Part shown: in pieces, positions 10,405 through 24,366 of the stretch
Position numbering within the stretch: position 1 is the first letter of the stretch
Layout of the letters: every line of letters begins with the position of its first letter
Assembly: GCA_963693085.1 (NCBI GenBank)
Contig: OY856411.1
Span: 1,345,103,050-1,345,167,049, forward strand
Direction: 5' to 3'
Length of the DNA stretch: 64,000 bases
DNA from: Alisma plantago-aquatica
Lineage: Eukaryota; Streptophyta; Magnoliopsida; Alismatales; Alismataceae
The notes under the pieces: generated by a model
Databases searched by the model: none
Told to the model about the DNA's origin: nothing
Seen by the model: only the letters and a program-made list of their open reading frames with translations
Position numbers and translations under genes: made by a program

Positions 10405-12589
10405 ACAATTCATTATTATTAGGTCCCAAATAATAAAGTATGTTCTTTTCTATTAAAATATTTATAATCTTGGATATTGCCAATTATAAGTAACTAGATT
10501 ATTTTAGATAATAAGTTAACATTTACTTATATATGAAAATATAACGTATTTACCATCTTTAATTTATGTCTATAGTAACCTTTTTACCTTTAGTGTAATC
10601 AAGTTTCCTAATTGTCCTAAGAACCACATGGTACCAATTTGCTTAGGTGATATAGTGTCTTATATGTTTTCTATCCAATTTTGTAGTCAAAACATTTATG
10701 GATGGTTATTATTGTAAGAAATGACACATTAATACCTTTTTAATAAATCCTGAAGTTTAATTTTGTAAATCATTACAATTTACTAAAAACATGAAATATG
10801 ATTATTACATCATATATTTGAATGATTATGTTATATTAGAGAGTATTGGGACCATCATACTCTCACATCTTATACTACATAGAAATATAAGGGTTGTCCC
10901 AGTGACCATTTCCTTCCCCCCTCTTTATTTCTTCTTCTTCCTTGTTCTCTACTTCTTGATTTCCTCTTCACATCCCATGATGCCCTTGGTGCCTCCTTCC
11001 TTACTATCTTCTTATTCTTCTCCTCTTCCTTCCATGCCTAGGGAAAAAAAAACCTAGTTGTTGTTCTTTAGGTCAACCCTTGTGCCCAACATATGCATGG
11101 TAGGAGGCTACCATCACTTACTATATAACTTGTGAGGGGGGAAGCAAGTACCTAGAATCTCAGGAGTCAAATATTTAATCTCATCCAGGCTCGTCATCGC
11201 CATTGGAGCCCTTTGCAATTGATTTTCTCTTCTACCATGAGCCAAATTGCTAGAGCAAAGTGTGGAGACCTTTTCTAATTGCTTTGATTGGTGGAATTGG
11301 TGATGACCAAAAGAGCCTCCTCTCTCCACCTACAGGTCCATCATCCCACCATCGTAAGTAAATATTCCTCCTTCTACTTGTGTTCTTATCCTCCTCCTGA
11401 TGACCTAAATCAGTTAGTCTTGACACCCGCTTGTGCCTTCTTGGCATGGCTGCAACCTGTGGCTATAACGATGGTGTTGGTTATGTATGCCCAGAGAGTC
11501 AATCATGTGATGATTGTAGCGGCATATCATGTAAACGATTTGATTATTGATAAAAGGCAAACTTCCAATTTATTCTATTCAATTCAGTTATGAGATAATG
11601 ATGTAACATTGTAAATGTATAGAGAATAATATTACTCAATAATGTATGTCTTCAAGTACGTGACTTGGAATAAATGAGATCATGTGGATGTTAAGAGTAC
11701 ATATTTACACTCTCATTATGTCGTTGATCATCTATTATTATGGAAAGTTGATAGAAAACAATAATACATAAGATCAGAGTGTGAGTTGGTTGATGATTGA
11801 GTCTCATTGGTCATGATATGGCAATATCAAACCAATCACACAGATACATGTTGGAGAACAGTGTATCGGATAGACCCACCATGAGACTTACACATGGAAG
11901 CCATCATCATAGAATTCATAGTCATCTCTCACAGTGATGGTGGTGCTTGTAGTTCTTAGACCTAAAATCACTGCACTCAACCCATGTCATCGTTGGGTAA
12001 ACTTTTACATCATCAAACACAGTCCTGAAACATGGGTTGTTATAACAGTGATGATTGGGTGTCTTTGACACATGGGGATTGATTGTGAGTAATAGACATG
12101 GGATTTGTCCCTCCTACTGGAGTGTGCTGTTCTAGACCTCTTGATAAGCGAGACTGAGAAAAGCATGGCCATGCACATGTGATTCAATATGTGATATTAA
12201 GCTTACATATATCTAAAACAGTATGCTCTTGGTTCAAGAAATAAGATTGAATAATAATGAGGGTGACTGCTCCATGCCTCTAGTTCAATTTGGACATCAG
12301 TGACAAAGGAACTATACAAACATTTTAACACCATGCACAAATTATAGGTTGAAGTTATTCCCCGACTTTTCCATTTACTTGGGTAGCAATGATGTGTGAC
12401 TAGGCACCACTCTTTGCTTGTGATGTCATAAGCTATTATGAACATTCACTGCCAACGTGATATGGGACCTATAGGGTCACACACATAGGAACTCATCTAG
12501 AAGAGGAGTTTGATCTTGAATGATAATTGAATTAAGTAATGAAGTGTTTAGGTACTTAATTCACACAACACGACAGATTAGCTGAATGA

Positions 12590-13045
12590 ACTACCAAACG
12601 ACCATCTCATTGGATGAGACGACCATTTGGGCAGTCATACATGTGTCTCAAATATTGAGACGGTCGTTTGGGTTGTCAGGTAGATCAAAAATTGAATTGA
12701 CTTAGTTATGCCCTATGAACCGACCGGTTCAAGCTGTTGAACCGATCGACTCAACATGAACTCACCAGACGACCATCTGGGTGAGTGAGACGGACATCTC
12801 GCTTGTGTGAGACAGCCTGGTTGGGACGAATAAAGTTTTTGAGTTTTCCCGAACTCGTTTCAATTCAAAATACTTGGGGTGCAAGTAAAATTAGTGTATG
12901 ACATTAATTAGGAAATTATTTGTCAATTCATATCTGACTGGAAAATCACAAGACGACTGTCTCACGTCCCAGACGACCGTTCCGCTTAGCGAAACGACCG
13001 TCTCGCATCCCAGACGACCGTCTCACTTGGCGAGACGATCACTCA
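12590..13045. repeat. Array of GACGACCGTCTC-type dyads in the solo LTR
   Basis: Repeated short words AGACGACCGTCTC, GACGGTCGTTTGG, GAGACGACCATTTG and GACCGACCGGTTC occur within about 450 bp upstream of the LTR TATA box. Many are imperfect palindromes around GACCGTC or GACGGTC. Confidence 0.75.
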
Positions 13046-13156
13046 GGTTGTGAAACTTCTAGAAAAGTTGTGAAAAATTAAGATCTACTTGTCTTTTCCA
13101 CTCCCATTTTAGTCTCACATTGGTTGAGGATTGGGAACCCTGACCCTAACCCCTCC

Positions 13157-13165
13157 TATATATAG
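13157..13165 (+). promoter_or_regulatory. TATA box of the copia-like solo LTR
   Basis: TATATATAG preceded by CCCTCC and followed about 25 bases later by the likely cap region CTAGGGTTTCCC. It lies about 110 bp downstream of the dyad array. Confidence 0.7.
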
Positions 13166-14046
13166 AGGGGTACTAGGGTTTCCCAAAGTACAACTACAAC
13201 ACAGACAAGTGAGAATTAGTTCCTCTGACAAATGTTGTCTTCTCTGGTTGTGGTGACCACGAGAGTCCAGGCAAGTCCTACCCGACAAGGGAGGGACAGC
13301 CACGGGAGAGAACAACTAAGAGTTGTTGTTGTGAGAGAGCAAGTTGATGACTAGTACACCAACAGAGAGGGACAACTCCTTTTTGTCCGTTTCAACAGGA
13401 CGACATAAGTTCTAGGTGGTCCATGTGGACTACCATAGAGGCGGGAAGCCGTTGTTTGCCACTTGGAGGATAACATCAACCAACAGTCTATGATAAAAGG
13501 AGCTGCTAAAGAAGATGAGTTATTGACATGATCTACTGTTTATGGGGAATATGCTAATAAATTTTTAAATTTCACTGCTTGCTCTGTACCATATTTCCCT
13601 ACAAATGGCACCTAAGATTGAGACTTCACGACATATACCCCTCCACTCTCTGCTTGCAATTTGAATGAGGCATACGACTCCTTCCTCCCTCATTTTTTTT
13701 CTATTCTTCTTTACTCCATGTATTCTAGTTCCATGTTCATGGATGGTTAGGTAGACTCATAATAGGATATGGGTTAACCTATTAACTTATTATTGCATAG
13801 GCACATGTTTCCCCATGATGTCATCCTACTAGTATACACAATGAAACTCTTTGATGTGGTTCTATCATATCTAAATGTTTATGATCTATTTGGTTGTATA
13901 GGACTGGTTACTATTACATTGAGTACTATATCATATGCATGTTTGCAATATGTATTACATAAATATTTCCTTGTACCCTGTTGGACATACAATTATAATT
14001 ATCTTTGATTAGTTATAATCCCTTTTGTGAATCAAATCATTCTACT

Positions 14047-15815
14047 TAATTATAATTCACTATCAATCTTAAATAATGAAGTGTGTTCTTTTATTTAAAA
14101 ATATTTATATTCTTGGATATGACCAATAATAAGTAGCCAACCAAATTTTATATAATAGCTCTATAGTTAACTTGTATCTGAAAATATAACTCATTTACCA
14201 ACTTTTTTATGTGTAGAATGAACTTTTTACCCCTAGTGAATCAAGTGTCTTAGTTATGCTAAACCCCAAAGTACCAATTTATTTAGTCGATATAATGTGT
14301 AATACAATTTATCCAATATTTTGGTGGTCAACACATTTATAGATAGTTAATAATGTAAGAAATGGCACATTGATAACTTCTCAACAAATCTTGACATTAA
14401 ATATTATAACTTATTAAAATTTAGAAAACATTAAATAGAATTACTAACATCGTATATTTTAAATATGTGTGTTATACTAGAGAGTGTTCGGACCATTAGA
14501 CTCTTGTAGAGTCATAAAATGCTTAAAATATCGCTAGGATAATTAAATTGTCTAAAGTAATCCAAAATGGAAAGTTAGTAATTTATTTGAATACTCCTAG
14601 TTTTAATTCTACCATCTTCTAAATTATGGTCTCAGATGAACTTTGTTTTCCTACTTTTTTAATTGTATGAATTTTTCTCTTTAATACTCTTTATTTTCAT
14701 TTATTTTCTATTGTTATTTTTCTTCTCGGCAACAACCACATCCACCCCACTAATGCATGCTCATGCACGTCTTCAAGTACGTGGAAATGCAAGCATCGCC
14801 TCGATAGCCATTTTCTACCCCCTCTTCTTTTCTTGGTCTTCATTATTCTGTACTTCTTTCTATTCTATATACTCCTTGTAATCCCTAGCCACCTCCTTCC
14901 TTTCCTCTCCCCTTCTTTTCATGCCTAGGAAAAAAACCAATTGGCATTCTTTGGATCAAACCTTGCACCCAACAACCGTCTGATAGAATCAAGTTGCCAT
15001 CACCGACTATAGTGACTAGTGAGGGGGCATGTGATGACATAGAACCTTGAACTCACAAGCTTCCATCTCATCTAGGTTTCTTATCACCATTAGAGATTTT
15101 TGTGGCTTCTTTGCTTCTTCTACCATGTGCCAAATTGCTAGAGAAGAGTGGGATCACCTTCACCATCTACTTTAATTGGAAAAGGATATGTTGATGACCA
15201 AAAGAGCATCTCTCTCCAGCAATAGGGCCACTCTCACCAATAAAGCTTACTCCTCATACCCATTTTCTTCTTCTCCAACTTTCTCCTAGTGACTTGAATC
15301 ATTGGACCTAGACAAGGACCACCACTTGTTCCTTATCGGTGGGGCTACTACATGTGATTATAGCGATGACACCTAACATTGAGATTTTTCAACATATATC
15401 CCTCCACTCTCTATTTGTGATTCAAATTAAGTACATGCCTCCTTCCTCCCTCACTTGATCCTATTATTCTTTACTACCAGCATGTTAGCTCCCTTTTTCA
15501 CCGATGGTTGTCAAACTCACGACAAGACGTTGATTAACATGTTAACTTACTAATATGTTAGTACCTACTACCCCATGATGTCTTCTGACTAGTATACATG
15601 ACAAATTTCGTTGTTGTGGTTCTTTGATATCTAAAAACTTATTATCAATTTGGTTATTTATGATTGGTTACTATGACATAGAGAACCCAATCATATATGT
15701 GCTTGTAATACCTATTACATACATGTTTCCTTATATCCAGCTAGAAATATAATCATTGTTATCTCATTTTAGAACTAATACCTCTTTGGAATAGAATTGG
15801 TCTACTTAGTATGTA
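14047..15815. repeat. Tandem duplication, unit 2 (uninterrupted)
   Basis: This unit pairs with 10405-14046. It carries an extra block of roughly 200 bp (about 14505-14710) with no counterpart in unit 1. It preserves the empty site (GCGATGACACC) of the solo LTR insertion in unit 1, showing that the duplication came before the LTR or that unit 2 never received it. Confidence 0.7.
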
Positions 15816-18800
15816 GTTATCCTTCCTAAAAGATACCAACCAATATGTTTTGAAATAAGCCATTATATTGATGTAGTATCCCCCAAGTCAAACCAATCTG
15901 GAGTGCATGATATATTGAATACATTTTATTTAATATTCTTGCCTTATGTTTATATTATAGCCATTATCTTTCCCGGTGTGATTAGAAACCTACTCTTAAA
16001 TAATTCTCCACTTATTCACAGTAATGATCATGATATCTTACATGATATATGATGCTTACATGTTAAACCTATTGTGAAATCGACCACTTGTTGAATTATG
16101 TTAAGCCCCAATTCTTATTGCCAACCTAGATGGCTTATTGAACCGCATATTGTCAAAATGTGTATGACCACCATTCCCATCTATTCCTTGGAATTCAAAT
16201 GTGTAAACTTGGTCTCTATAAGGTGTTTAACATTAGGTTAAGAATGATAACAACTAGTAGCCATCTATCTATCTATATTCAATATGAACCAAAAAGCATA
16301 CATATTCACCTCTCGCTTTGGCGACAGGGTGATTGAGCCCACGACTTTCCCCTTTCTACAACATGATTGGGGGAGGGCCTTTTGATTATCAATGAGTTTT
16401 GCCCTTTTCCCCCTAGGCCTCTTACTTGATCAATGTGGTAGGGTCACAAACTGGTAATGTGAGCAACTGGGCTTCACAGGGCTTATGGTCCAAACGATGC
16501 CATTCCTATTTTTTCTTTGGTATGGGGCTCCATTCGTCCTATGTGATTGATCGAGGCTAGATATCACCTCTGGTGGTATGGTCGTGCCTTGTCCCTCTGC
16601 ATGTGGCACCTACAAAGTCTGGGTGTTTTCCTTCCCCTTTGTGGGCCCTTTTGCAACAGTCATTACGTCCATATCTCCTTCTTTTCCTTCATGTATTAGT
16701 TTTTTTTCTGGTCTCGACCTGCCTTGGTATGATAGGGTGCCCATTTTGTCTAAGCATGCATTTCACCATGTGATGGTGGGTTCTTGATTGGGTGATGGAA
16801 GCCTCTAACTGTGCTGTTATCCCCTTTTGCTACTTGAACTTAGGCCTAAGTGGGGGGAGGCATGGTGGTAGGTCGAGGTGGTGGGTTTTCTTGGAGCAAT
16901 TCCCCCCTTCCCTCCCATCACCAACTTCTTCTTGCACATGGTGAACTACTATGTTGGTTTTTCCAAGCTTCACTCGCTTGTTCATGTTGTTGTCAATTAT
17001 CAATTTGTTTATTTTTCCATTATTATGCTCAAGTGTTGTCTGATGTGTTTTGTTGTTAGTTTTGTTTTTGTTATGGTCAAAGCATATCTTTCATCCTTTT
17101 TATATTTGGTAAGTGACCTTATGTTGCACTTGTGAAAGAGTAACGTTAATTATCAGGAGATGTTCTCTGGTGGTTTTGGCCTTAGTAGTTGGAGTCTTGT
17201 TTATACAAGTATTACCGATGATCGTAGAGCAATTGCACTTGAATGCTACTTTATCTAGTGTGTTGGGTGGGGAATTAGGCAGAAGTATCTCACCTTTATC
17301 CGTTCAAACTTGTATTACATCTTTGAAACTCTTGCTACTATGTTGCCAATATTATATGGTTATCTTGTCTTTGTAGATTTCATATGGCTTTGCTTATTAT
17401 AATGTACATTATTACCTTAAAAAATGTTTTAAAATGATATGTACATCTATATTAAGATTGAATACACATTTTAATGTGATTCCATTGAATTAATATGATC
17501 TTTTTTTAGGAGGGAAAGGTGACTTTGTGAACCAAAGTATATTATTATTGTTAAATTGTAAAAATACAAGGTATGTGTTTCTCACTTGAGATGTTTGGGC
17601 TATCATCTCAATTTTGTACCCTTTTCTCTTGCATTCCTATAGAATGAGGCATAATTAGTTAATTGATCTAATATCAATTAACCTTTTGAAAGTACCCTTA
17701 TTTATTCTAAGGAGTTTGAGATCATTCTTGATTCATAATAATTATAAAATTATATTTTGACATATACATATTTAGGTATTCTCTTAAAATTGAATTGATG
17801 ATAAGGAATTAATTATCACTTGCTAGGCTCTACAAATTATGACACTTACCTGGTATGGTATAACATATGAGTGGGTGCATGGTATTAGTTGCATACACTC
17901 CTTCATATTAGTCCCTAATTAGGGGTGTATGGCCATAGTTGTGTGTGCTCCTTGAGCTTAGTCTCTAAATTAGGGGTATAGGTCATGATTGCACATGTTC
18001 CATGGATTTTAGTCCCTAAACAAGTAGTCCATGATGGTGCAACTACTGCTTTTTATATTGTCATGCATTACTAGTTGGGTTGCTCACTATTATGTTTTTT
18101 TTATTAATGTGTTACTACTCTATATTATTAGTGGCAAGTTAAAATGACTGTTTAATTCAATAGCTCTTGAATGCCTCATAATTTAGTTTTACTTAAATAT
18201 TACCTTTTATTGCATTCTATCAACTCTGATTAAATTGTGCTCTTTGCATTTTAAATTCTTTTCTCAACTTTACTTCATTATGCCCAAATAGATTTTGTAC
18301 CACATACTACAATATACCAATGTTTCTTTACTTTCTTGTTTGCTCAGATATATTCTTTTAAGTGTTTTAGGGTTATTTCATATATATTCATTTTGGACAT
18401 CAAGATAGAATACCTTGGAGCATTGGATTGTAACTTAGATGACATAGTCGTGTATTGTCCTATACATGATTATTAGATTTGTATAATCTTATGTCTTATA
18501 AATATTTTGTATGTGATGCACTATTATTTTATTGTTGCCAAATTTCATAAAGATAGTGGATGGGTTCTTCATGATACCTTTGTTTATCCTTCTGATGCAT
18601 ACCCCTCTTAAACTCTTGGGATCAAATTTGTATTATTATCAAAATCAATCAACTAAATCAACATGACAAAACAATGGGATTCCACCACCATCACATTAAC
18701 ATAAAGTCAGGGATCCCCAAAATCCCATATTTGTAAAGAGTCTACGAACATTTAGATCAATAGATGGTTGTGCAAAAGTGTACTATAAAAGAGTTTAAAC

Positions 18801-20217
18801 GTCACACCACTACCAAGGGATCAAGAACATAATTTGTCTTATGCCTATCAAGGAAGAAATATGACAAGGTTCTAACATTTATCAACCAAGGCTCATTCGT
18901 TTCCCACACCCACTTATACCAACCCTATAATGAACAAGTGGATGTCAGATGAGGAAACACAAACCCATTAAGTAGGGATTAGGCCCATCAAGGGTGAGAA
19001 TACTATAGCCATCCCTTTCTAGAGATAATAAAATTAATTCATAACTTTTTATTTTAACAATATTAAATACTTATCAACTAAAAATACACACTTTAACTTG
19101 TAATGGGTAAATGCTCAAAGACAATGATTATTGCAACATAATTGGGAAATGAATTAGATATCTCCACAAAATTTAATTTACATTGTGAAAAAAATATACA
19201 ATTTTTCTTCATCCTCGCTCTCGCATGCACACTATCATAGGAATAATAAGATACCATCTACTACCAATATGTTCCTCTACAAACACCTACATTAATCTAA
19301 AATGATGTTAAAGCAGAGTACATGTTAATGGGTTCATGAGTGTAGATTTACCTACTATCTTGGCTAGTCCATATACAGATAGTTAATTGGTTTACACATA
19401 AAATAACACTATCATGACAATTGAATACTATACATCATGCAACGTGGCATATTGTTGAAGATAAAACCAATTAATACATATATTAATCAAGTTATTTAAT
19501 AAATTATTCTTTTATTATATTATATATCACATAAAGTGTACAAAAAGCATGAGAAAGTCTCACAACATACTATGATCTCACAATACAAGACTTATACTAT
19601 GCAAGAGACTCTTAAGTTATCTAAACTAGAAACCCAACCTATAATGGGGCTCCTCATGTCTGACCTCTACATTTATTTTAGTTGGACAAATATGCTAGTC
19701 TCCTGCTCTAAATCTGGGTACTCATATAGGAGTCAACTTACTTGGGTTTAACTGCCTACATCAGTGGTATCACAAAGGTTGACTCACTAAGTAGTGAGCC
19801 AACTAATTATACAATCTTTTAACTAGGTACTGGTACAACCCTATTTTAAGGCTTCATCTTGTGTCTTATTGCACTTTAGTCACATACACAACTGTTAGAT
19901 TACATGTTATTTTCCTCAATATGTATATTACTATAAAATTCTTTATAGACGTCCTTTGCATGATTTTCATGTACTTTGACCATGATTTGGATGGAAGAGA
20001 GAGAAAGAGGAGAATCTAAGGGTTTCTTTACCCTGAAGGAGCCTAAAAAGATCCCAAGATCTTCCCCAACCTATTCCAAGTGGTCAAGGATCAACCCAAA
20101 GCAAGGATCATCAAAGATGAGCAAGTTGAAGGCCAAAGTACAAGGAAGAAGCCCCAACATGGCAGTGGTACAAATGCTTCATGTCATAGTCAGAGGGAAA
20201 GTTTGAAGATGCTAGCC
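15816..20217. other. No recognisable gene
   Basis: Mostly AT-rich DNA with a more GC-rich patch at 16310-17000. Overlapping short frames at 16573-17376 lack a recognisable domain and are not credible genes. One minisatellite is listed separately. The 5' end of element B's LTR may lie in the last kilobase but I could not place it. Confidence 0.45.
17871..18055. repeat. Degenerate minisatellite, about 3 units of 55-60 bp
   Basis: Units share the pattern TTAGTCCCTAA..AGGGGTGTATGG.CAT..TTG.ACA.GCTCC. The three copies differ at many positions. Confidence 0.7.
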
Positions 20218-20228
20218 ACCACCCCAAT

Positions 20229-20455
20229 GGTGACCCACCACCCCCCCGGTGACCAATACCTACCACCCCTGTGGTGACCAAGACCCACCACCCTCGTGGT
20301 GACCCAAGTCCACCATGCCCATGGTGACCACCATGGCTATGGTACTCACCCTCCAAAATTGCGAATTTACCTGACTTTCTCATCCAACTTCCACCCCATT
20401 GTGCCCATACACCACGACCATGTTCCCTACAACCACCATGACAATGGTGACCCAA
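20229..20455. repeat. Array of GGTGACC motifs with 25-bp spacing
   Basis: GGTGACC starts at 20229, 20248, 20273, 20298 and 20323 (spacings 19, 25, 25, 25), with another near 20449. The motifs sit in CCACCACCC..TGGTGACC units that pair into small hairpins. The array ends about 90 bp upstream of a TATA box. Confidence 0.8.
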
Positions 20456-20542
20456 AATGGAAGTGGTGGCCAACAACCCTAGCCTATTTTTGCACTGCTT
20501 TACCTATATCGCCCCTACATAACCTAATGCTTCCCCACCACC

Positions 20543-20550
20543 TATATATA
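20543..20550 (+). promoter_or_regulatory. TATA box of element B LTR
   Basis: TATATATA in the context CACCTATATATACCTAGG, on the plus strand and in the expected orientation for element B. Confidence 0.55.
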
Positions 20551-22204
20551 CCTAGGTGGCAGCTGTATCATGAGGTTAGCTACTCCTACAACCACTCTAG
20601 CTTGCCCTATCCCCTTCCACTCTATTCTCACCCCATTCCATCATCTTCCACCTAAAAACACCTATTTTAAGGCTTTTGGCTACTTTCCACCACACATCCA
20701 TGCCATTCCATCTTGGTAAAAGGAGAAGCTCGAGTTGCTACTGCTAGGAGGTGGAGAAGAAGGAGTCTCTACTAAACTACCATTTCTTTCCACTCCTCTA
20801 CTCATTCTTCTTCCCATCTTTATGTATGTTCTTGTTATATGAGTATCTAGGCCCCTTAGGTGGGTTGTTTGGGGCAATGTTACTTTGATACCATGTTGGG
20901 GAAAGATGATATGTAAACATTGTAATTTTTTTTGCTAACAACTATGTTATATTTTTATCTCATTAACCATAAAATGATTTGTGGTTTGTGCTTGAAATCA
21001 CTGAGATTCCAGGAAAATTGCTTGTATGTGACTCTTTTGTGAATTGATCCTAAGTCTAATTATTGGATTCGTAGTTAACTATTCACCTTCCTACATGTTA
21101 ATCGGTTCTCCTACACCTAGGTGAGAGATCTAAGTATCTAGTATAGGAGCATTTAGTGCAATTAGCTTGGAGCCTTCTCAAGGCTAGAATGTAGGTGATG
21201 TGAGGTCTAAAACCCGACTTCCACCTTCCAAAACTACCCTTTTTCACTAATTACCCTAGGAGTTCCTATCCTAGAAACCTAGGCTTGATTAGATCCTAAT
21301 TGAATTACACCTAAACCCTAATCCAAGTGAGCCTCGTAAGGGTGGGTAGTATGTGTTAGGGACTAGTTACCGTATACACACTTACTGTCACAACACCCGC
21401 CATCATTTAAGATAACAAGTGTCATTAACAATAATAAAACATGCGGAAGCAAATCAGTTGCAGCGTATTAGCAAAAATCAGTGAAAATTAAAACCATTTG
21501 CAAAGAGATCCATTCACAGGAAAACTCTTTCATTCAGAACCAAAGTAAAACCTTTCATCCTGGTTCATATATACATCTCATGTACTATTACTTCTCGAGG
21601 AATACAAACATCAACTACTCTGTCTTAACTGTACACAGGTAGTATAAAACCCTCGAGGCTTAAAGCCAAAATCTCAGATCGATCCATCAAAACATTACTC
21701 CTAGGACCCGAGAGTACAGAGACGACTCATAGGACTTTCTATATACAACTTGACAGCTCATATCCCCACCCGGGATTTACTGTTGTCCCTGCTACTGCTG
21801 CTGCTGCTCTTCCTCTGTAATAGGTTCCTTGCCTTTTCGTCGGCGGTTACCTAAAAATTTAATCCCATGGGGGTGAGACAATTATAAAAATTGTCCCAGC
21901 GAGAGATATAACTCTCCGCCAGAAACATTGTTATTGCCGATAATAGAATAACACTGAGCAGTAGAATTATATTTACTCAACAACAGGTAAATTATTGAAT
22001 AAGATATGCAGAGCAGTATTCTCTATGCAATCATTTCAATTATAACTTGATTAAGCAGCAAGTCATTCATTTAAGAAGGAATATGAAGAACATGTATATC
22101 ATTTATCCAACTATGATATAATAGACCATGTATCATCAACCATTGATTCTCGTAATTCAACCCTAAGCAAATATGCTACACGGCTGATTACGTTTTACAA
22201 TCAT

Positions 22205-22640
22205 ACTTATGCCCTGAGGAGATGAGGTATACCGCTCATACTCCAACCGACCACGGTTACGTAAAGCATCGGTACCACACATAGGTCAATGGAAGAGCCG
22301 AATTCCCATGACCTCAACTATCTCGGTCAGTACGAGATAACATGCAGGACATCTTGTGTCTCTGCTAGATAGCTTTCCAGGGTATACTAGCAACATCTCT
22401 ATTAGAGTTATAGCCCATAGCATATACTCTCTTCAGGATATGGCCCGTAGCCAATGCCCGATATTATTTTGTGGAGTCATGGCCCGTAGCCATGCTCTTA
22501 TTGGGGTATGGTCCGTAACCAATCCTGTTCATAGGACATAGCCCGTAGAAATGCCTATGGGGCATAAGGATATAATTGCCCAATTACCCCCACATATTCA
22601 AAAATATGTGTTCCGAGTAAACTCGTTTCACCATTCAGCT
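22205..22640 (-). repeat. LTR module shared by elements A, C and D
   Basis: Contains ATGCCCTGAGGAGATGAGG, GGTCAGTACGAGAT, AGGATATGGCCCGTAGCCAA and a GATCCATCAGCG block (minus strand: GACAGATCCATC-like). The same order of landmarks recurs at 36050-36530 in C and, in the opposite orientation, at 47880-48300 and 54690-55110 in D, although the rest of these LTRs has diverged strongly. Confidence 0.75.
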
Positions 22641-23481
22641 AATTCTGACGCTGATGGATCTGTGATCAGGGCAACTACATTATATGGTATCACTTGATTA
22701 ATTAAGTACATTATCATATTCTTTTAGCATCAGCCAAGTTTCCAAACATAACTTAATAAGACAAATGCTATAAAGAAAACATGTACTATTTCCATTAATC
22801 ACTTCTCAGTCTTTATAAGACATGGGGATCTCAGTCCCTCATTTCAATACTGGGAATTTTCATTCCTTTGCAACTCAATGCCATAATCATATGGTTCTGG
22901 GTATTCAAACCCTTAGCTCATCATTGAGCATTATTACCACTTTTTCAGGTAATTATCACCTTCAGGTCACCTGACCAAGGTAAATATGATGCTTATTACA
23001 TAAACATCTTCTCATGGCACTTAAGGCCCATTACTTCTCTTATTACCTCATACTAGGCAATAAGGTATAGCATGGCACATAAGGCCCAATAAACAATGTC
23101 AATACATAAAAATGTCATAGCTCATACCTGGCTATGTTCATCATCACATCATACCTGCATGGTTAGTACATATGATAATACATCAATTTCATATCAGCAC
23201 CATGCAAAACAATATATAACATCATTATTCAAGGGTAACACCACTATTTCCTTACCAGGGTTAGGGTTTCCCATTTCTCATTAATTCAGACCCTCTTGAG
23301 TTAACCAACTTTATCTTGTATTAAGGTATTTCCCCTCTTAATACATTCCATCACAGAATACTCACCCTTAGCATATAATGCATAGGCCACACATTAGAAT
23401 TGTCCAGCTATCTCACATGATATGGACTTATCTTAGTTTAAGGCATAACTTTATTATAAAGTTGCCTATAAACAATCGCAA

Positions 23482-23698
23482 TGATACACCCTCAACTAGG
23501 GTTTCACAAGGATACACCCTCAACCAGGGTTCACAATGATACACCCTCCACTAGGGTTTCACAAGGTTACACCCTCAACCAGGGCTCACAATGATACACC
23601 CTCCACTAGGGTTTCACAAGATTACACCCTCAACCAGGGTTCACAATGATACACCCTCCACTAGGGTTTCACAAGGATACACCCTCAACTAGGGTTTA
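23482..23698. repeat. 28-bp minisatellite, 8 units (element A, left LTR)
   Basis: Units of the form GATACACCCTCAACTAGGGT plus TTCACAAG alternate between a CAACCAG and a CCACTAG variant, suggesting a 55-56 bp higher-order unit. An equivalent array lies at 30752-30968 in the other LTR. Confidence 0.9.
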
Positions 23699-24366
23699 CT
23701 AACATCCTAATTAGTGATTTCACATGTAGACAACCTCTTATTAAGGTTATACATTGAATCAGTCTCAATTAGGGTTTACATCATGTATTGGGTCCATGCA
23801 TTTGTTATGCATTAATGACTAGTACCATTAAAGGTATCTCCCACCTAATCACATTAGGTTTTCAAAAAGGTTTGATCAATTAGACCTTCAATAACATGAG
23901 GTATCCAATTGAATTAACCAAATTGAACCACACTCAATTCTAATCAATGGAACTTCAACCAATTGGATCATCAACTCAATCATCATTTGAATCATGGCTC
24001 ACCCCTCAATTGGGACTTCAATTATGGTCTGATCTCAATGGGATTAGGGTTTATGAACACCAATTAGAGCTTTGAAGTTGATCATCAATCATGCTACTAA
24101 TTGTGTTTCAATTGATTGCATTGGACCTTCAACCATTGAATTCATGGAACCAATCATCAATTGGACCTATGCTCATACTTCAATTGAGTTTAATAGGTAA
24201 ACCTTCAACTAATTTGACTCTCAATTGACCCTCAATTGATCATCAATTAGGGTTTGATTCAATTGAATTAGGGTTTGGAATCGATGATTCAACAACACTA
24301 ATCAATGTAAGACTAGTTGCTTTGAAACCATTGAACCATCATCCAAATTGGGTATGACCTGACCCC

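Larger units (their letters stand above)
11475..13603 (+). mobile_element. Solo LTR, 2.13 kb, Ty1/copia-like
   Basis: It starts TGTTGGTTATG and ends TTTCCCTACA (TG...CA), with flanking GATGG (11470-11474) and AATGG (13604-13608), a 5-bp duplication with one change. The pre-insertion sequence is confirmed by the paralogous unit at 15350-15375, which runs straight through. A U3-like part contains TAGTCTCACATTGGTTGAGGA and a strong TATA box. The TGTTGG start and overall style fit plant copia LTRs of the SIRE/Maximus type, which is a family-level guess. No internal domain remains, so it arose by LTR-LTR recombination. Confidence 0.75.
10405..14046. repeat. Tandem duplication, unit 1 (interrupted)
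   Basis: The sequence 10405-11474 plus 13604-14046 is homologous, in order, to 14047-15815. Shared landmarks include ATATTTATA..CTTGGATAT near the start, GATGACCAAAAGAGC (11302 and 15191) and CACCTAA.ATTGAGA...CCTCCACTCTCT (13609 and 15368). The copies are diverged by many substitutions and small indels. Unit 1 is interrupted by a solo LTR at 11475-13603. The nature of the duplicated unit is unknown; it has no recognisable protein. Confidence 0.75.
20218..21385 (+). mobile_element. Element B, 5' LTR, left part (Athila/Tat-like Ty3/gypsy)
   Basis: This is inferred to be the U3/R part of an LTR whose remainder lies at 34218-34943 after the element A insertion. Support: the A insertion has a perfect 5-bp duplication, so 21385 and 34223 were once adjacent, and the rejoined sequence runs into a tRNA-Asp-type PBS. 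It contains a dyad array and a TATA box. The LTR's true start is upstream and unplaced; no matching 3' LTR was found within the window. Confidence 0.5.

Noticed and set aside
16573..17376. Cluster of overlapping 66-87 codon frames
   Set aside because: Overlapping in several frames, cysteine/leucine-rich, no recognisable domain, and no splice pattern I could defend.
19763..19778. AGTGGTATCACAAAGG as a possible primer-binding site
   Set aside because: Matches TGGTATCA only; no LTR end next to it and no retroelement frame after it.
20111..20655. Frames of about 120 codons rich in His/Gly or His/Pro
   Set aside because: Translations of the GGTGACC/CCACCACCC array in the element B LTR.
23482..23698. 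Regularly spaced repeats resembling a CRISPR array
   Set aside because: Contiguous 28-bp minisatellite without unique spacers, inside a plant retrotransposon LTR.
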